NCBI GenBank assembly: GCA_947259505.1
Contig: CAMYLT010000008.1
Span: forward strand, 186,001-250,000
DNA length: 64,000 nt
From: an uncultured Porticoccus sp.
Lineage (GTDB): Bacteria > Pseudomonadota > Gammaproteobacteria > Pseudomonadales > Porticoccaceae
Direction: 5' to 3'
The translations under genes and the position numbers were made by a program. The notes under the pieces were generated by a model. The model was not told where the DNA came from, searched no databases, and saw only the letters and a program-made list of their open reading frames with translations. Below are positions 16,262 to 25,534 of this stretch, one piece after another (positions within the stretch are counted from its first letter, which is position 1; each line of letters starts with the position of its first letter).

Positions 16262-17425
16262 ATGCTGACTGATTGGCAACTATCCCGCTGTTTCAATATC
16301 GATGACTTGCGCAAACTGGCAAAAAAACGCTTGCCGACCTCGCTGTTTGGATACATCGACGGGGGCTCCGATGATGAACATACCCTGCGCCGCAACACCT
16401 CGGCATTTGACCAGTATGGTTTGATGCAGCGGGCGCTGGTGGACGTTTCTGAAATTGATTTGTCCACCACCGTGCTCGGCCAAAAAGTCGATTGGCCGGT
16501 GCTCTGTGCCCCCACCGGTATGAGCCGGATGTTTCACCACGACGGTGAGCGGGCAGTGGCTCGGGAAGCCGCCAAAAGCGGTACGTTCTACTCCCTGTCA
16601 ACCCTGTCCACCACCAGTATTGAGGATGTGGGGAGGGAAACCGGTGGGCCGAAGATGTTTCAGGTCTATGCCCACAAGGATCGGGAATTGAGCCGGGAAT
16701 TTGTTCAGCGCGCCAGAACGTCCGGTTTTGATGCCCTGTGCCTGACCGTGGATCTGCCAGCCCACGGCAATCGTGAGCGGGATTTGCGCACGGGTATGAC
16801 GCTACCGCCGAAACTGACGGCGAAAAGCGTATTAGATGTACTGATGCACCCGGCCTGGGTGTATCACTACCTCACTACAGAATCGATTGAATTGGCTAAC
16901 GTGGCGCACAAGATCCGTGAGGGTTCCGGGGAGGTTTCCAACCTGTTGCAGTACGTGTCGAAACAGTTCGACCCAACCGTTAGCTGGGATGACGCCCAGT
17001 GGATGAAGAGTTTGTGGGATGGACCGTTTGTGTTGAAGGGCATTATGTCTGTGGAGGATGCGAAACAGGCAGTGGCGATTGGTGCCTCGGCCATTGTGAT
17101 TTCCAACCACGGTGGCCGCCAACTGGACAGCTCGCCAGCGACCATCGAAATGCTCCCCAAAATAGTCGATGCGGTGGGCGGTCAGATAGAGATTATCCTC
17201 GACAGTGGCATCCGCCGTGGGACCCATGTGCTCAAGGCCCTGGCGCTGGGGGCCAATGCTTGTATGGTGGGGCGCCCTTACCTCTATGGTTTGGCTGCCG
17301 GGGGGCAACAGGGGGTGGCGCGTGCCTTGCAATTGCTTCGCACCGAGATCGAGCTGGACATGAAACTGATGGGTTGCCGCTCTCTGTCAGAGGTGACCAG
17401 CGACTGCCTCTATCAGCGGGGGTAG
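16262..17425 (+). CDS. FMN-dependent alpha-hydroxyacid dehydrogenase (LldD family)
   Basis: A 387-aa TIM-barrel flavoprotein. FMN-binding and catalytic residues are seen: Tyr31 (YIDGG), the LSTLSTTS block at about 112-119, Lys259, His283 as the base and Arg286 (ISNHGGRQLDS), and the phosphate-binding DSGIRRGTH. The family oxidises L-lactate, glycolate, mandelate or similar 2-hydroxyacids. The DFMGRPYLYGLAAGGQQGV-type end is typical. It starts one base after folK, with no promoter space, so it is co-transcribed with tsaD-folB-folK. Why a hydroxyacid dehydrogenase sits in this operon is unclear; one could speculate about glycolate from the FolB product glycolaldehyde. Confidence 0.9.
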   Translation: MLTDWQLSRCFNIDDLRKLAKKRLPTSLFGYIDGGSDDEHTLRRNTSAFDQYGLMQRALVDVSEIDLSTTVLGQKVDWPVLCAPTGMSRMFHHDGERAVAREAAKSGTFYSLSTLSTTSIEDVGRETGGPKMFQVYAHKDRELSREFVQRARTSGFDALCLTVDLPAHGNRERDLRTGMTLPPKLTAKSVLDVLMHPAWVYHYLTTESIELANVAHKIREGSGEVSNLLQYVSKQFDPTVSWDDAQWMKSLWDGPFVLKGIMSVEDAKQAVAIGASAIVISNHGGRQLDSSPATIEMLPKIVDAVGGQIEIILDSGIRRGTHVLKALALGANACMVGRPYLYGLAAGGQQGVARALQLLRTEIELDMKLMGCRSLSEVTSDCLYQRG

Positions 17426-17438
17426 CTCCCCGCCATAG

Positions 17439-17762
17439 TTAGTCCTCCGCACAACGAATACAAAGATCGGTGTAGGGCACCGCTTGTAAACGATTCAGGG
17501 CAATTTCCTCGCCACAACGGCTGCAGGTGGTGTAATTCCCTGCATCAATTTTTTCAAGTGCCCGGTTGATCCTCGAGAGTTCCAGTCGCGCCTCGTTGCC
17601 GAGGGCATCCATCACCTCATCATTTTCTCGCTCTTGGGCTTGTTCGGACCAGTCGGAAGAGTGGGCCTGGGTAACGTCGGTTTTCAATTCTGTCAGGCGC
17701 AGCATGAGCTCTGTCTTGCGCGTTTCCAGTTGTTGTTTAATGGTCAGGAGTTCCTGTGACAT
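17439..17762 (-). CDS. TraR/DksA-type zinc-finger protein
   Basis: A 107-aa protein with an N-terminal coiled coil (about 1-70) and a C4 zinc finger with Cys80, Cys83, Cys101 and Cys104 (CSRCGEEI ... DLCIRCAED). I start at 17762 (MSQELL) since the longer frame adds a non-conserved tail. It is shorter than DksA (about 150 aa) and lacks its long N-terminal helix. The coiled-coil tip reads SSDWSEQAQERENDEVMDALG, without the DxxDxA of DksA, so it is better seen as a DksA-like paralogue that may enter the RNA polymerase secondary channel. Convergent with the dehydrogenase gene. Confidence 0.85.
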   Translation of the reverse strand: MSQELLTIKQQLETRKTELMLRLTELKTDVTQAHSSDWSEQAQERENDEVMDALGNEARLELSRINRALEKIDAGNYTTCSRCGEEIALNRLQAVPYTDLCIRCAED

Positions 17763-17827
17763 AAAATGCAATCCTGCAGGCCGAAGTTTGGCCAAGCCCT
17801 TGCGAACTTGGCCGCGCAAGTGAAAGT

Positions 17828-18256
17828 CTATTTGATATCAATACGGCGTTGTTCTGGTGCTGCCTTTGTTTTTTTCGGGGCGGAAAGCTTCAGTACGCCA
17901 TTTTCGAAGGAGGCGTTAATGTCTTCCTCATGCACGTCACTTCCGAGGTCAAAGCTGCGTACGTATTTGCCGTAGCGTCGTTCCTGGCGAATGACTTTGC
18001 CCTCTTTTTCTTCTTTGGTTTCCTGGGTGGTTTCTGCTTCAAGGCGCAGCACGCCGTTTTCCAACGTAATATGAATATCTTCTTTTTTGATGCCTGGCAT
18101 TTCAGCCGTAATTTCATAGTGATCGTCACGGTCAACGATATCTACCCGTGGCGAAAAGAACGATTCGGGCGAATCTGCTTCTGTCGTGCTGGGCGACCAG
18201 AAGTCATCAAAAAACCGATCCATATCGAAGAATCTGCTTCTCGGTATTAGAGACAT
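17828..18256 (-). CDS. Small heat-shock protein, Hsp20 family
   Basis: A 142-aa alpha-crystallin-type chaperone. The N-terminal arm is Phe-rich (RSRFFDMDRFFDDFW). The crystallin domain runs from about 38 to 130, with the VDIVDRDDHYEITAEMPGI start and the A-x-x-x-N-G-V-L-x-L signature (ASFENGVLKLSAPKK) near its end. A short C-terminal tail carries the IxI-like motif (RRIDIK). It holds unfolding proteins in an ATP-independent way. The start at 18256 has GGAGGTG upstream. A sigma32-like promoter lies about 90 bases upstream. Confidence 0.93.
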   Translation of the reverse strand: MSLIPRSRFFDMDRFFDDFWSPSTTEADSPESFFSPRVDIVDRDDHYEITAEMPGIKKEDIHITLENGVLRLEAETTQETKEEKEGKVIRQERRYGKYVRSFDLGSDVHEEDINASFENGVLKLSAPKKTKAAPEQRRIDIK

Positions 18257-18346
18257 GTTACACCTCCATTGAATAGCGATCATTCATGTTTGATGGGCTC
18301 TGAAAGCATAGTCGATGATGCGGCTATTGCCTGCTTTCAGTGATGA

Positions 18347-18374
18347 AAATTGGGCTGAAAACAGGTCTTTCAAG
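18347..18374 (-). promoter_or_regulatory. Sigma32-type heat-shock promoter of hsp20
   Basis: Leftward reading gives CTTGAAA preceded by a C-run (18368-18374), a 13-base spacer, then CCCAATTT (18347-18354). This matches the heat-shock consensus CTTGAAA-N13-15-CCCCATNT closely. The transcript leader of about 80 bases contains a perfect 9-bp inverted repeat (CTGAAAGCA / TGCTTTCAG, 18300-18308 and 18332-18340). Confidence 0.75.
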
Positions 18375-18421
18375 GGGGGCTACGTTATAAACAGGAGACC
18401 ATTTGACCTGAATCAATCGCA

Positions 18422-19162
18422 TCAGCTATTGAGGCCGCTACCGCCATCTACAGCGATGATTTGACCGGTGATATAACTGGCGTCAGTAGCCAGGAACAGG
18501 GCTGTCTTTGCGATATCAGTGGGGCTGCCAATTCGTTGCAGTGGCACACGGTTGATGACCTGTCGTTTGACCGATTCACTCATTTGCTCATCACTGTGGG
18601 GCCACAGGATGACGCCGGGGGCGATGCCGTTGACCCGAACTTGGGGGGCCAGTTCTTTGGCCAAGGCCTTGGTCATCATCGCGTTACCGGCCTTGGCAAT
18701 GCAGTAGATGCTGTAGTCTTTCAGGGGGGTGCGGGCATAGATATCGGCGATGTTGATGATGCTGCCGTGACACTTGCGCAGCTGTTCGGCCAGGGCCTGG
18801 CAGAGAAAATAAGGGCCTTTCAGGTTGCTGCCGACCAGCTCCTCCCACTGGGTTTCCGAGGCGCTTTCCAGCGGTGTGGGGTAAAAGCTGGAGGCGTTAT
18901 TGACCACTACATTGAGGTGACTGCGCCAGCCTAATACTGATTGGGCCAGAGTCTTGGCTGCGTTGACATCTCCCAGTGCAGCCTGAAAAACACACGCCGA
19001 ATCCTTGCGAACATGATTTAACTCCTCCGCCAGGCAATTTGCCTCGCCAGAGGACCGGTTGCAATGCAGAGCAACGTCAAAACCCGCCCCATGGAAGGTG
19101 CGCGCAATTTCAGCGCCGATGCGCCGTGCCGCACCGGTGACCAATGCGACCGGGGTGCTCAA
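18422..19162 (-). CDS. folM: SDR-family pteridine reductase, FolM-like
   Basis: A 246-aa short-chain dehydrogenase. The nucleotide-binding TGAARRIG at 9-16 with the Arg-Arg pair suits NADPH. The NNAS motif is at 88-91 and the catalytic Tyr153/Lys157 (YSIYCIAKAG) follows. The usual catalytic Ser is replaced by Asp140 (IINIADI), a mark of pteridine reductases such as FolM and PTR1. It would reduce dihydromonapterin or dihydrofolate. It begins at TTG, overlapping the cca stop (TTGA), so it depends on cca translation; no ATG is available near. With FolB and FolK nearby this adds to a pterin gene cluster. Confidence 0.8.
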   Translation of the reverse strand: MSTPVALVTGAARRIGAEIARTFHGAGFDVALHCNRSSGEANCLAEELNHVRKDSACVFQAALGDVNAAKTLAQSVLGWRSHLNVVVNNASSFYPTPLESASETQWEELVGSNLKGPYFLCQALAEQLRKCHGSIINIADIYARTPLKDYSIYCIAKAGNAMMTKALAKELAPQVRVNGIAPGVILWPHSDEQMSESVKRQVINRVPLQRIGSPTDIAKTALFLATDASYITGQIIAVDGGSGLNS

Positions 19163-20385
19163 TGGCAGGGTTCCCGCAGGCTGTTGAGAATATCGAGTCT
19201 GCGTTGGTCGATGGCCTCACCCAGTTGTTTGCCAGTCAGACCGAGGTCAATAAACTCTCGGTTCTCAATGGACTGGATAGCCTTGAATGCCTGTTGCAGC
19301 CACTGGCCTGAGCGGTAGGGCTTGCTCTCAAAGCCGAGCCGCCCACGGGCGTCGGCTTCACAGCAGCGGACAAACGGGGTCAGTTTTTCCGGCTGTCGCA
19401 GTGCGCCGATTTCCTTCAGCAAACGCAGGGTGGTGCTGGCCCTGAGATGCGGAGCTTTGTGGCAGTGCAGGTGGTGCCGGGTCACGGCGATAGCCAGTTC
19501 CCGGAAACGGTTGGGGACTTTCAGCCGATCGCAGACGCCATTGACCAGTCTGACGCCGTTCTCCTCATGGCCGATATGTCGGGGCAGGATATCCGTCGGT
19601 GTAATGCCTTTGCCAAGATCATGCATGAGCACGGCAAAGCGTACAGCAGGATCCGTGTCCAGCGCCGCCGCCTGATTCAGGGACATCAGGATATGAAGGC
19701 CCGTATCCACCTCCGGGTGGTAGTCTGCCCGCTGGGGCACACCGAACAGCCTGTCCACTTCGGGTAATAGCACCTGCAATGCCCCACATCCTCTCAGTAC
19801 TTCGATATAGGTTCGTGGGGAGCGTTCGCCCAAAGCGCGTTCGGTCTCCACCCAGACCCGCTCCGGGGTCAGATGTTGTAGTTCGCCACTCTGACTGAGT
19901 GTTTCCATCAAGGCTTGTGTTTCAGGTGCGATGGAGAAGCCGAAGTGGGCATAGCGGGCGGCAAAACGCGCCACCCTGAGCACCCGCAAAGGGTCTTCGA
20001 CAAAGGCATCCGAGACATGGCGCAGCACCCGGTTTTCAAGATCCTGTCTGCCGCCATAGGGATCAATCAGGGTGCCGTCTGTATCCTCAGCCATAGCGTT
20101 GATGGTGAGGTCGCGGCGGCTGAGGTCTTCTTCAAGGGTCACGCTTTGGTCAGTACAGAACAGGAATCCTTTGTATCCCACACCTGATTTGCGCTCGGTG
20201 CGGGCAAGGGCATATTCCTCACCCGTCTGCGGGTGCAGGAATACCGGGAAATCACTGCCGACCGGTCGATAGCCCTGTTGTAACAGCATCTCCGGTGTGG
20301 CACCCACCACCACCCAGTCCCGTTCATGGAACGGGTAACCGAGGAGTTTGTCGCGTACTGCGCCGCCAACCAAATAGACTTTCAT
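19159..20385 (-). CDS. cca: Multifunctional CCA-adding tRNA nucleotidyltransferase
   Basis: A 408-aa class II enzyme that builds or repairs the tRNA 3' CCA end. It begins MKVYLVGGAVRDKLLG. The metal-binding pair reads Glu21-Arg22-Asp23 where E. coli has Asp-Arg-Asp. RRDLTINAMA lies near residue 108. A C-terminal HD domain (AVLMHDLGKG, about 252) gives the phosphatase/phosphodiesterase activity of the E. coli type. The ATG at 20385 is preferred over a TTG four codons upstream. It is the first gene of the cca-folM pair. Confidence 0.96.
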   Translation of the reverse strand: MKVYLVGGAVRDKLLGYPFHERDWVVVGATPEMLLQQGYRPVGSDFPVFLHPQTGEEYALARTERKSGVGYKGFLFCTDQSVTLEEDLSRRDLTINAMAEDTDGTLIDPYGGRQDLENRVLRHVSDAFVEDPLRVLRVARFAARYAHFGFSIAPETQALMETLSQSGELQHLTPERVWVETERALGERSPRTYIEVLRGCGALQVLLPEVDRLFGVPQRADYHPEVDTGLHILMSLNQAAALDTDPAVRFAVLMHDLGKGITPTDILPRHIGHEENGVRLVNGVCDRLKVPNRFRELAIAVTRHHLHCHKAPHLRASTTLRLLKEIGALRQPEKLTPFVRCCEADARGRLGFESKPYRSGQWLQQAFKAIQSIENREFIDLGLTGKQLGEAIDQRRLDILNSLREPCH

Positions 20386-20507
20386 GAAGTATTCCAAGTA
20401 TTGCCGCTATGGTAACAGCCTCGACAAAGGGCAGGTATCCTTCACGAAAATTTGTGGGATCAGCATCGGGCTGGCATATACTCGGCAAAAAAGAAGGAGA
20501 TCAACTT

Positions 20508-21479
20508 ATGTTGAGAGCTACCCTGCTGGATAGCAGCGGACACCTGAAGCAAGGGGGGAAGGAGCTGGTCGATGAATGGCGCCAGTTCCCGAGCAGTCAC
20601 CTTTGGTTGGACCTGTATCAGGAAGATGAGGTCGAAGAGGCCAAGCTGCTGCAGAGTTTTGGTGTTCACCACCTGGCGATACTGGATGCCCAACGCAAAC
20701 GGCATCCACCAAAACTAGAAGTGTTTGACGACCATTTGTTTATCCTGCTGCGGGGCCTGGATGCTGAGAGCAGCTCCCTAGATTTTGGCACCATCCAGAT
20801 AGCGATGTTTGCCGGAGACAATTTCCTGCTGACCCGTCGTAGTGGTATTTCGGTCAGTATCAATGATTGGTGGGGAAAAAAAGATCTGGCGAAAATGATG
20901 GCCAATGGTGGTATCCATCTGGCGTTGGCTGTGGCGACCACCGCTGCCCGGCGCTATACCGAATTATTGCTGGCCTTTGAGCCAACATTATCAGAGCTGG
21001 AGGATGGTCTGCAGGAGCACCCGGATGATCAGAAAATGCGCGAGCTCACTGGTTATCGCACCCGGTTGCGCAAGTTGCGGCGCATTTTCGCTTATTTGGC
21101 GGGGGTATTCGAAGCGCTCCGTGAAGTGGATGAACCACTGTTTAATGCAGAATCCGACGAATACCGTCATCAGGTCATTGACGTTTACGAGAAATATGAG
21201 CGGCTGTTATCGCTTTCATCCATGTACTATGAAGTGGCGGGTGATCTGGTTGATGGTTATATCTCCCTGACATCCCACGAACTGAACAGCACCATGCGGC
21301 TCCTGACAGTTCTTACCGCCATTTTTGTGCCGTTGGGGTTTCTGGCCGGACTCTACGGAATGAACTTCGACAACATGCCGGAGTTGCATACTCAGGGAGG
21401 ATATTTTGTCTTGCTTGGGGTCATGGTGACGATTGCGACGACATTGCTGATTATCTTTAAACGTAAAAACTGGATGTGA
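20508..21479 (+). CDS. zntB: CorA/ZntB-family metal cation transporter
   Basis: A 323-aa inner-membrane protein. The cytoplasmic domain takes about 1-260. Two C-terminal membrane helices follow, the first ending in the family signature GLYGMNFDNMPEL near residue 283; the second leads to a KRKNWM tail. In this family GMN proteins carry Mg2+, Co2+ or Zn2+. I chose the start at 20508 since AAGGAG precedes it; the longer frame from 20409 has no such site. The N-terminal length and overall shape resemble ZntB more than CorA, but ion specificity cannot be read from the sequence. Followed by mscS after 7 bases. Confidence 0.88.
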   Translation: MLRATLLDSSGHLKQGGKELVDEWRQFPSSHLWLDLYQEDEVEEAKLLQSFGVHHLAILDAQRKRHPPKLEVFDDHLFILLRGLDAESSSLDFGTIQIAMFAGDNFLLTRRSGISVSINDWWGKKDLAKMMANGGIHLALAVATTAARRYTELLLAFEPTLSELEDGLQEHPDDQKMRELTGYRTRLRKLRRIFAYLAGVFEALREVDEPLFNAESDEYRHQVIDVYEKYERLLSLSSMYYEVAGDLVDGYISLTSHELNSTMRLLTVLTAIFVPLGFLAGLYGMNFDNMPELHTQGGYFVLLGVMVTIATTLLIIFKRKNWM

Positions 21480-21486
21480 GGCGCAT

Positions 21487-22380
21487 GTGAGTATGAAGTT
21501 ATTGGGTGATTGGCTTCAGCTACGACTGTTGGAGATTGGTGATTACGTTCTCACTCTGGGCGAAGTCTGCCGTTTCTTGTTTATCTTGGTTATTACCTTG
21601 GTGTTATCGCGTTGGTTGAGTCGCCTGTTGACCAATGTTGTAGGTTCGCGAAGCCGCATTTCACCGAGTCAGCTTTATACCTTTAACCGTCTGATGAGTT
21701 ACACCATTCTGTTCATCGGCTTCCTGATGGCGTTGTCCAGTCTGGGGTTCAGCTTCGACAAAATGTTGCTGGTAGCGGGTGCGTTGGGTGTGGGCATTGG
21801 TTTCGGCTTGCAGAATATTGCCAACAATTTTGTTTCCGGCATTATCATTTTGTTCGAGAAATCCCTGCGGGTGGGTGACTTTGTGGAACTGGAATCCGGC
21901 TTGTTGGGTGAAGTGTACGAGATCAATATTCGCAGTACGCTGCTGAAGACCATGGATAACGCGGATATCTTGGTGCCCAACTCGGAATTTATTAATGGCA
22001 GGGTGAATAATTGGACCTTAAAAGACGACGAGCGTCGTTTTTCCATACCGTTCGGAGTGGCCTATGGTTCTGATACCGACAAGGTGATGGCTGTGGTGCT
22101 GGAAGCTGCGAAGGCACTGCCATTGACCTTTGAAAAAGGTGACCGCAAGACCTTTGTGGTGATGAAAGAATTTGGTGATAGTAGCCTCAATTTTGCCCTG
22201 TCAGTGTGGGTGCGCGGGGACTCTATCAAGCGACCTGGACTGGTAAAATCAGAGTACCTTTTGGCGATAAATAAAGCATTGGTAGAAAACCAAATCGAGA
22301 TTCCCTTCCCGCAACGGGATCTGCACCTGCGCTCCTCTACCGTTAATCTGGTGCCCAATACATCTGAAGATCAGCGGTAG
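21487..22380 (+). CDS. Small-conductance mechanosensitive channel, MscS family
   Basis: A 297-aa inner-membrane protein with three membrane helices (about 24-46, 65-85, 90-115). The pore helix has the family Gly/Ala pattern (LLVAGALGVGIGFGLQNIANNFVSGI). The beta domain follows (VGDFVELESGLLGEVYEINIRSTLLKTMDNADILVPNS), then the C-terminal cage. It releases solutes during osmotic downshock. It begins at GTG (21487), with an ATG two codons further as an alternative. Co-transcribed with the CorA/ZntB gene. Its last 10 bases overlap the end of the convergent 60-aa gene. Confidence 0.93.
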   Translation: MSMKLLGDWLQLRLLEIGDYVLTLGEVCRFLFILVITLVLSRWLSRLLTNVVGSRSRISPSQLYTFNRLMSYTILFIGFLMALSSLGFSFDKMLLVAGALGVGIGFGLQNIANNFVSGIIILFEKSLRVGDFVELESGLLGEVYEINIRSTLLKTMDNADILVPNSEFINGRVNNWTLKDDERRFSIPFGVAYGSDTDKVMAVVLEAAKALPLTFEKGDRKTFVVMKEFGDSSLNFALSVWVRGDSIKRPGLVKSEYLLAINKALVENQIEIPFPQRDLHLRSSTVNLVPNTSEDQR

Positions 22381-22553
22381 GAACGACGTTCACTGTTGGC
22401 CACAAAAGCAAAAAAACGGCTCAACTGTTCCGGCCCGAGGGTTGCGGGATGAGCCGGTGAGTGAGAATAGCTTTCGGAATACTGATAGCGGTTGGCATAG
22501 CGTGCCAAGCGAATACGGGAACGAATTTTATAAGCGATACGAGCTAGGTTCAT
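22371..22553 (-). CDS. 60-aa basic protein under a LexA box
   Basis: ATG at 22551-22553 to TGA at 22371 gives MNLARIAYKIRSRIRLARYA... with ten or more Arg/Lys in 60 residues. Residues 1-20 form a cationic amphipathic helix. A Ser/His/Pro hinge (about 27-37) follows, then a second helix (LGPEQLSRFFAFVANSERRS). Codon choice looks coding, with third positions mostly G/C. GGAA lies 8 bases upstream. A near-perfect LexA site sits 16 bases before the start, so expression should rise after DNA damage. I do not recognise a family. A short inhibitor of division or replication would fit the regulation, but that is a guess. It overlaps the mscS end by 10 bases, tail to tail. Confidence 0.7.
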   Translation of the reverse strand: MNLARIAYKIRSRIRLARYANRYQYSESYSHSPAHPATLGPEQLSRFFAFVANSERRSYR

Positions 22554-22568
22554 GGGTATTTCCACAGT

Positions 22569-22584
22569 CTGTATATTTATACAG
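22569..22584 (-). promoter_or_regulatory. LexA (SOS) box
   Basis: Leftward sequence CTGTATAAATATACAG matches the gammaproteobacterial LexA consensus CTGTATATATATACAG at 15 of 16 positions, and flanking TA on one side extends the match. It overlaps a TATAAAT -10-like box and lies 16 bases before the ATG of the 60-aa gene, so LexA bound here would block RNA polymerase. Confidence 0.85.
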
Positions 22585-22649
22585 TATTCTAGTCGTATGA
22601 TTGGAAATGGCAATAGCCTGCATCAATAAAATAGGGTTTGTTTGGCGAC

Positions 22650-24182
22650 CTAGATCAGGTCGTCCTCTTGCTCACCGTCATCAGGACAGCTGCGTCGTAG
22701 TTTGATATCGGTTTTGTTTGGGGTGCTGATGACGGACTCCAGGTGGACATCAAATCCCCACAAGCGGTGTACGTGCTTGAGAACCTCCTCTGTGGATTCG
22801 GGCTCCAGAGGGCGGCCATTGTGCATTTCATGACGCAGGGTAAGGGATCGATCTCCCCGTACATTGACGTTGTAGGCCTGAATATTGGGGTCTTCCTGAC
22901 TGATGTTGTAACTCTCCGCCAGTGTTTCGCGAATCATCTGATAACCATCGTCGTCGTGAATGGCAGTGACTTCCAGGTACTTGTTCTTTTCATTATCCAT
23001 GACAGCAAACAGCTTCAGTTCACGAATCAGTCGTGGTGACAAAAATTGCAGGATAAAACTTTCATCTTTGAAGTCGCGCATGGCAAAGTGCAGGGTTTCC
23101 AGCCAAGGACTGCCGGCAATGTCTGGAAACCAGTGCCGGTCTTCCTCTGTGGGTTGTTCGCAGATGCGTTTCAGGTCCTGCATCATGCCAAAGCCCAAGG
23201 TGTAGGGGTTTAGGCCGTTGAATTGAGGGGAGTCGAACGGCGGTTGGTAGATAACGTTGGTGTGATGTTGAAAAAACTCCAACATGAAGCCATCGCTGAC
23301 CAGTCCCTCCCGGTATAACTCATGCAAAATATGGAAATGCCAGAAGCAGGCCCACCCTTCGTTCATGATCTTGGTTTGCCGCTGGGGATACATATACTGG
23401 GCAATCTTGCGCACGATGCGGATGATTTCTCGTTGCCAGGGTTCCAGCAGTGGTGCATGTTTTTCAATAAAGTAGAGCAGATTTTCCTGCGGCTCTGATG
23501 GAAAACGGGGCGGTTTGTTCTCGTCTATCTCTCCTGGCTTCTGGGGGATGGTTTTCCACAGTTCGTTCACCTGCTGCTGAAGTATTTCTTCACGCTCCCG
23601 TTGGCGGCGCGCTTCCTCTTCAATCGATATCGGGTAGGGGCGTTTGTAACGGTCTACACCTTGGTTCATTAGTGCGTGGCAGGAATCCAGCAATAATTCC
23701 ACTTCGTCGGCGCCGTAGCGCTCTTCACACTCGGAGATGAAGTTTTTCGCAAAGACCAGATAATCGATGATCGAATCTGCATCGGTCCAGGTGCGAAACA
23801 GGTAGTTGTTCTTGAAAAATGAATTGTGGCCAAAACAGGCATGGGCAATCACCAGCGCCTGCATGGTGGTGGTGTTTTCCTCCATCAAATAGGCGATACA
23901 AGGATTAGAGTTGATGACGATTTCGTAGGCCAACCCCATGCGTCCTCGCCGGTAGTTGTTCTCGATATTGATGAAGTGTTTGCCGAACGACCAGTGGTGG
24001 TAATTGACGGGGAAGCCGGACGATGCGTAGGCATCCATCATTTGCTCTGAATTGATGATCTCGATCTGATTGGGGTAGGTATCCAGTTTGAATTTTTTGG
24101 CGATGCGCCCAATCTCACGCTCATAGGTTTGCAGTATCTCGAAGTTCCAGTCGGAGCTGGTGGAAATCAACTTGCGCTTCAT
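22650..24182 (-). CDS. SpoVR family protein
   Basis: A 510-aa soluble protein of the SpoVR/YcgB family. Typical blocks include [33 protein letters not shown] near residue 40, [18 protein letters not shown] near 290 and the C-terminal [23 protein letters not shown]. The family is named from a Bacillus spore-cortex protein, but in proteobacteria it goes with PrkA and YeaH and is linked to stress and stationary phase. Molecular activity is unknown. It overlaps the YeaH-like gene by ATGA, so the two are translated together. Confidence 0.95.
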   Translation of the reverse strand: MKRKLISTSSDWNFEILQTYEREIGRIAKKFKLDTYPNQIEIINSEQMMDAYASSGFPVNYHHWSFGKHFINIENNYRRGRMGLAYEIVINSNPCIAYLMEENTTTMQALVIAHACFGHNSFFKNNYLFRTWTDADSIIDYLVFAKNFISECEERYGADEVELLLDSCHALMNQGVDRYKRPYPISIEEEARRQREREEILQQQVNELWKTIPQKPGEIDENKPPRFPSEPQENLLYFIEKHAPLLEPWQREIIRIVRKIAQYMYPQRQTKIMNEGWACFWHFHILHELYREGLVSDGFMLEFFQHHTNVIYQPPFDSPQFNGLNPYTLGFGMMQDLKRICEQPTEEDRHWFPDIAGSPWLETLHFAMRDFKDESFILQFLSPRLIRELKLFAVMDNEKNKYLEVTAIHDDDGYQMIRETLAESYNISQEDPNIQAYNVNVRGDRSLTLRHEMHNGRPLEPESTEEVLKHVHRLWGFDVHLESVISTPNKTDIKLRRSCPDDGEQEDDLI

Positions 24183-25441
24183 GATTCCTGCTTCCGGAAC
24201 AGTTCATGGAATACCGGGTAGATGTCCTCCGGTCCCTTGATATGCTGCATGGCAAAGATATCAGGGTGATTTTTTTGAATAGCCAGATAGGTTTCCCACA
24301 AGGGCTTGTCACCCTGATCGGTAATTTCGATATAGGCGTAATACTGGGTAAGTGGCAACAGCTTATTGATGCTGGTGACACAGCGTTCGGCATCCTCTGG
24401 CCAATTGTCGCCATCGGAAGCCTGGGCGCCGTAGATGTTCCATTCATTCACCGGGTAGCGAGCTGCAATGATCTTGTTCATCAATTCCAATGCGCTGGAG
24501 ACAACCGTGCCGCCAGTTTCCCGCGAATAGAAAAATTCCTCTTCATCCACTTCCTTGGCACTGGTGTGGTGTCGGATAAACACCACATCGGTTCTTTCGT
24601 AGTTGCGGGACAGAAACAGATACAACAGGATGAAAAATCGCTTGGCCAAGTCTTTAGTGGCTTGATCCATGGAGCCGGACACATCCATCAAACAAAACAT
24701 CACCGCCTTGGAATGCGGCACTGGCTCCTTGCTGTGGCGGTGATACTGGATGTCGAAATCGTCAAGAAAGGGGATTCGCGCCAGTTGTTCTCGCAACTGC
24801 TCAATTCGCTCTTCCAGTTCCCTGCGCTCTCTGAGGGTATCCTCTCTGTCCGGCAGAGCCATCAATTTTTCTTCGAGTTCGCGTAATTCACGGCGCTTGC
24901 TGGCGCCAAGTGCGATGCGTCTTGCCGTGGCCGAGCGCATGGAGCGGATAATGCTGATATTGGTGGGAGTGCCTTCACGAGCAAAACCGGCCTTTACCCG
25001 CTTGAATTCTTCGACCCCGGAGAGCTGCCGTTTAGTCAGATTGGGCAGTTCCATGTCTTCAAACAGGGCGTCGAGGAACTCCTGCTGACTGATCTGAAAC
25101 ACAAATTCATCCATGCCCTCGCCACTGTCACTACTACCCGGACCAGCGCCATTTCCACTACCTGCTTCGGGCCGGGGGAATTGATCACCGCGGACAAATT
25201 TTTCATTGCCGGGAAATACTCGAGTGACCCGGCCTCCTCGACCGTGATGGAAAAAGGGTTCGCGGAGGTCGCGCGCGGGAATACTGATTTTTTCACCGGT
25301 ATCAGTGTTGGTAATACTGCGGGCACGCAGATTCTCTGCCACCGCTTTCCGAATTTGTTTGCGGTAGCGATTCATGAAGCGCTGGCGATTGACCAGGCTT
25401 TTCTGTTTGCTACCCTGTCGTCGATCGATCAGGAAACTCAC
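24179..25441 (-). CDS. yeaH: YeaH/YhbH family protein (UPF0229, DUF444)
   Basis: A 420-aa protein that opens with a Gln/Arg/Lys-rich part ([20 protein letters not shown]). A von Willebrand A-like domain holds a MIDAS-type [12 protein letters not shown] at about 248-259. A Gly-rich linker (about 90-110) and a charged coiled coil ([11 protein letters not shown]...[11 protein letters not shown], about 182-225) lie between. It starts at GTG with AGGAGG before it. Partner of the PrkA kinase in the yeaGH-type operon; thought to act in stress and nitrogen-starvation responses. It sits between prkA and spoVR, all leftward. Confidence 0.94.
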   Translation of the reverse strand: MSFLIDRRQGSKQKSLVNRQRFMNRYRKQIRKAVAENLRARSITNTDTGEKISIPARDLREPFFHHGRGGRVTRVFPGNEKFVRGDQFPRPEAGSGNGAGPGSSDSGEGMDEFVFQISQQEFLDALFEDMELPNLTKRQLSGVEEFKRVKAGFAREGTPTNISIIRSMRSATARRIALGASKRRELRELEEKLMALPDREDTLRERRELEERIEQLREQLARIPFLDDFDIQYHRHSKEPVPHSKAVMFCLMDVSGSMDQATKDLAKRFFILLYLFLSRNYERTDVVFIRHHTSAKEVDEEEFFYSRETGGTVVSSALELMNKIIAARYPVNEWNIYGAQASDGDNWPEDAERCVTSINKLLPLTQYYAYIEITDQGDKPLWETYLAIQKNHPDIFAMQHIKGPEDIYPVFHELFRKQES

Positions 25442-25534
25442 GGACTTCCTCCTGATGGTGGGCTGTTCACACAGCGGGGCTATGGCTATGTTGAGGCTGT
25501 GGTTCCTCCCTTATATTGTTCTTTCTTGCTTTTT

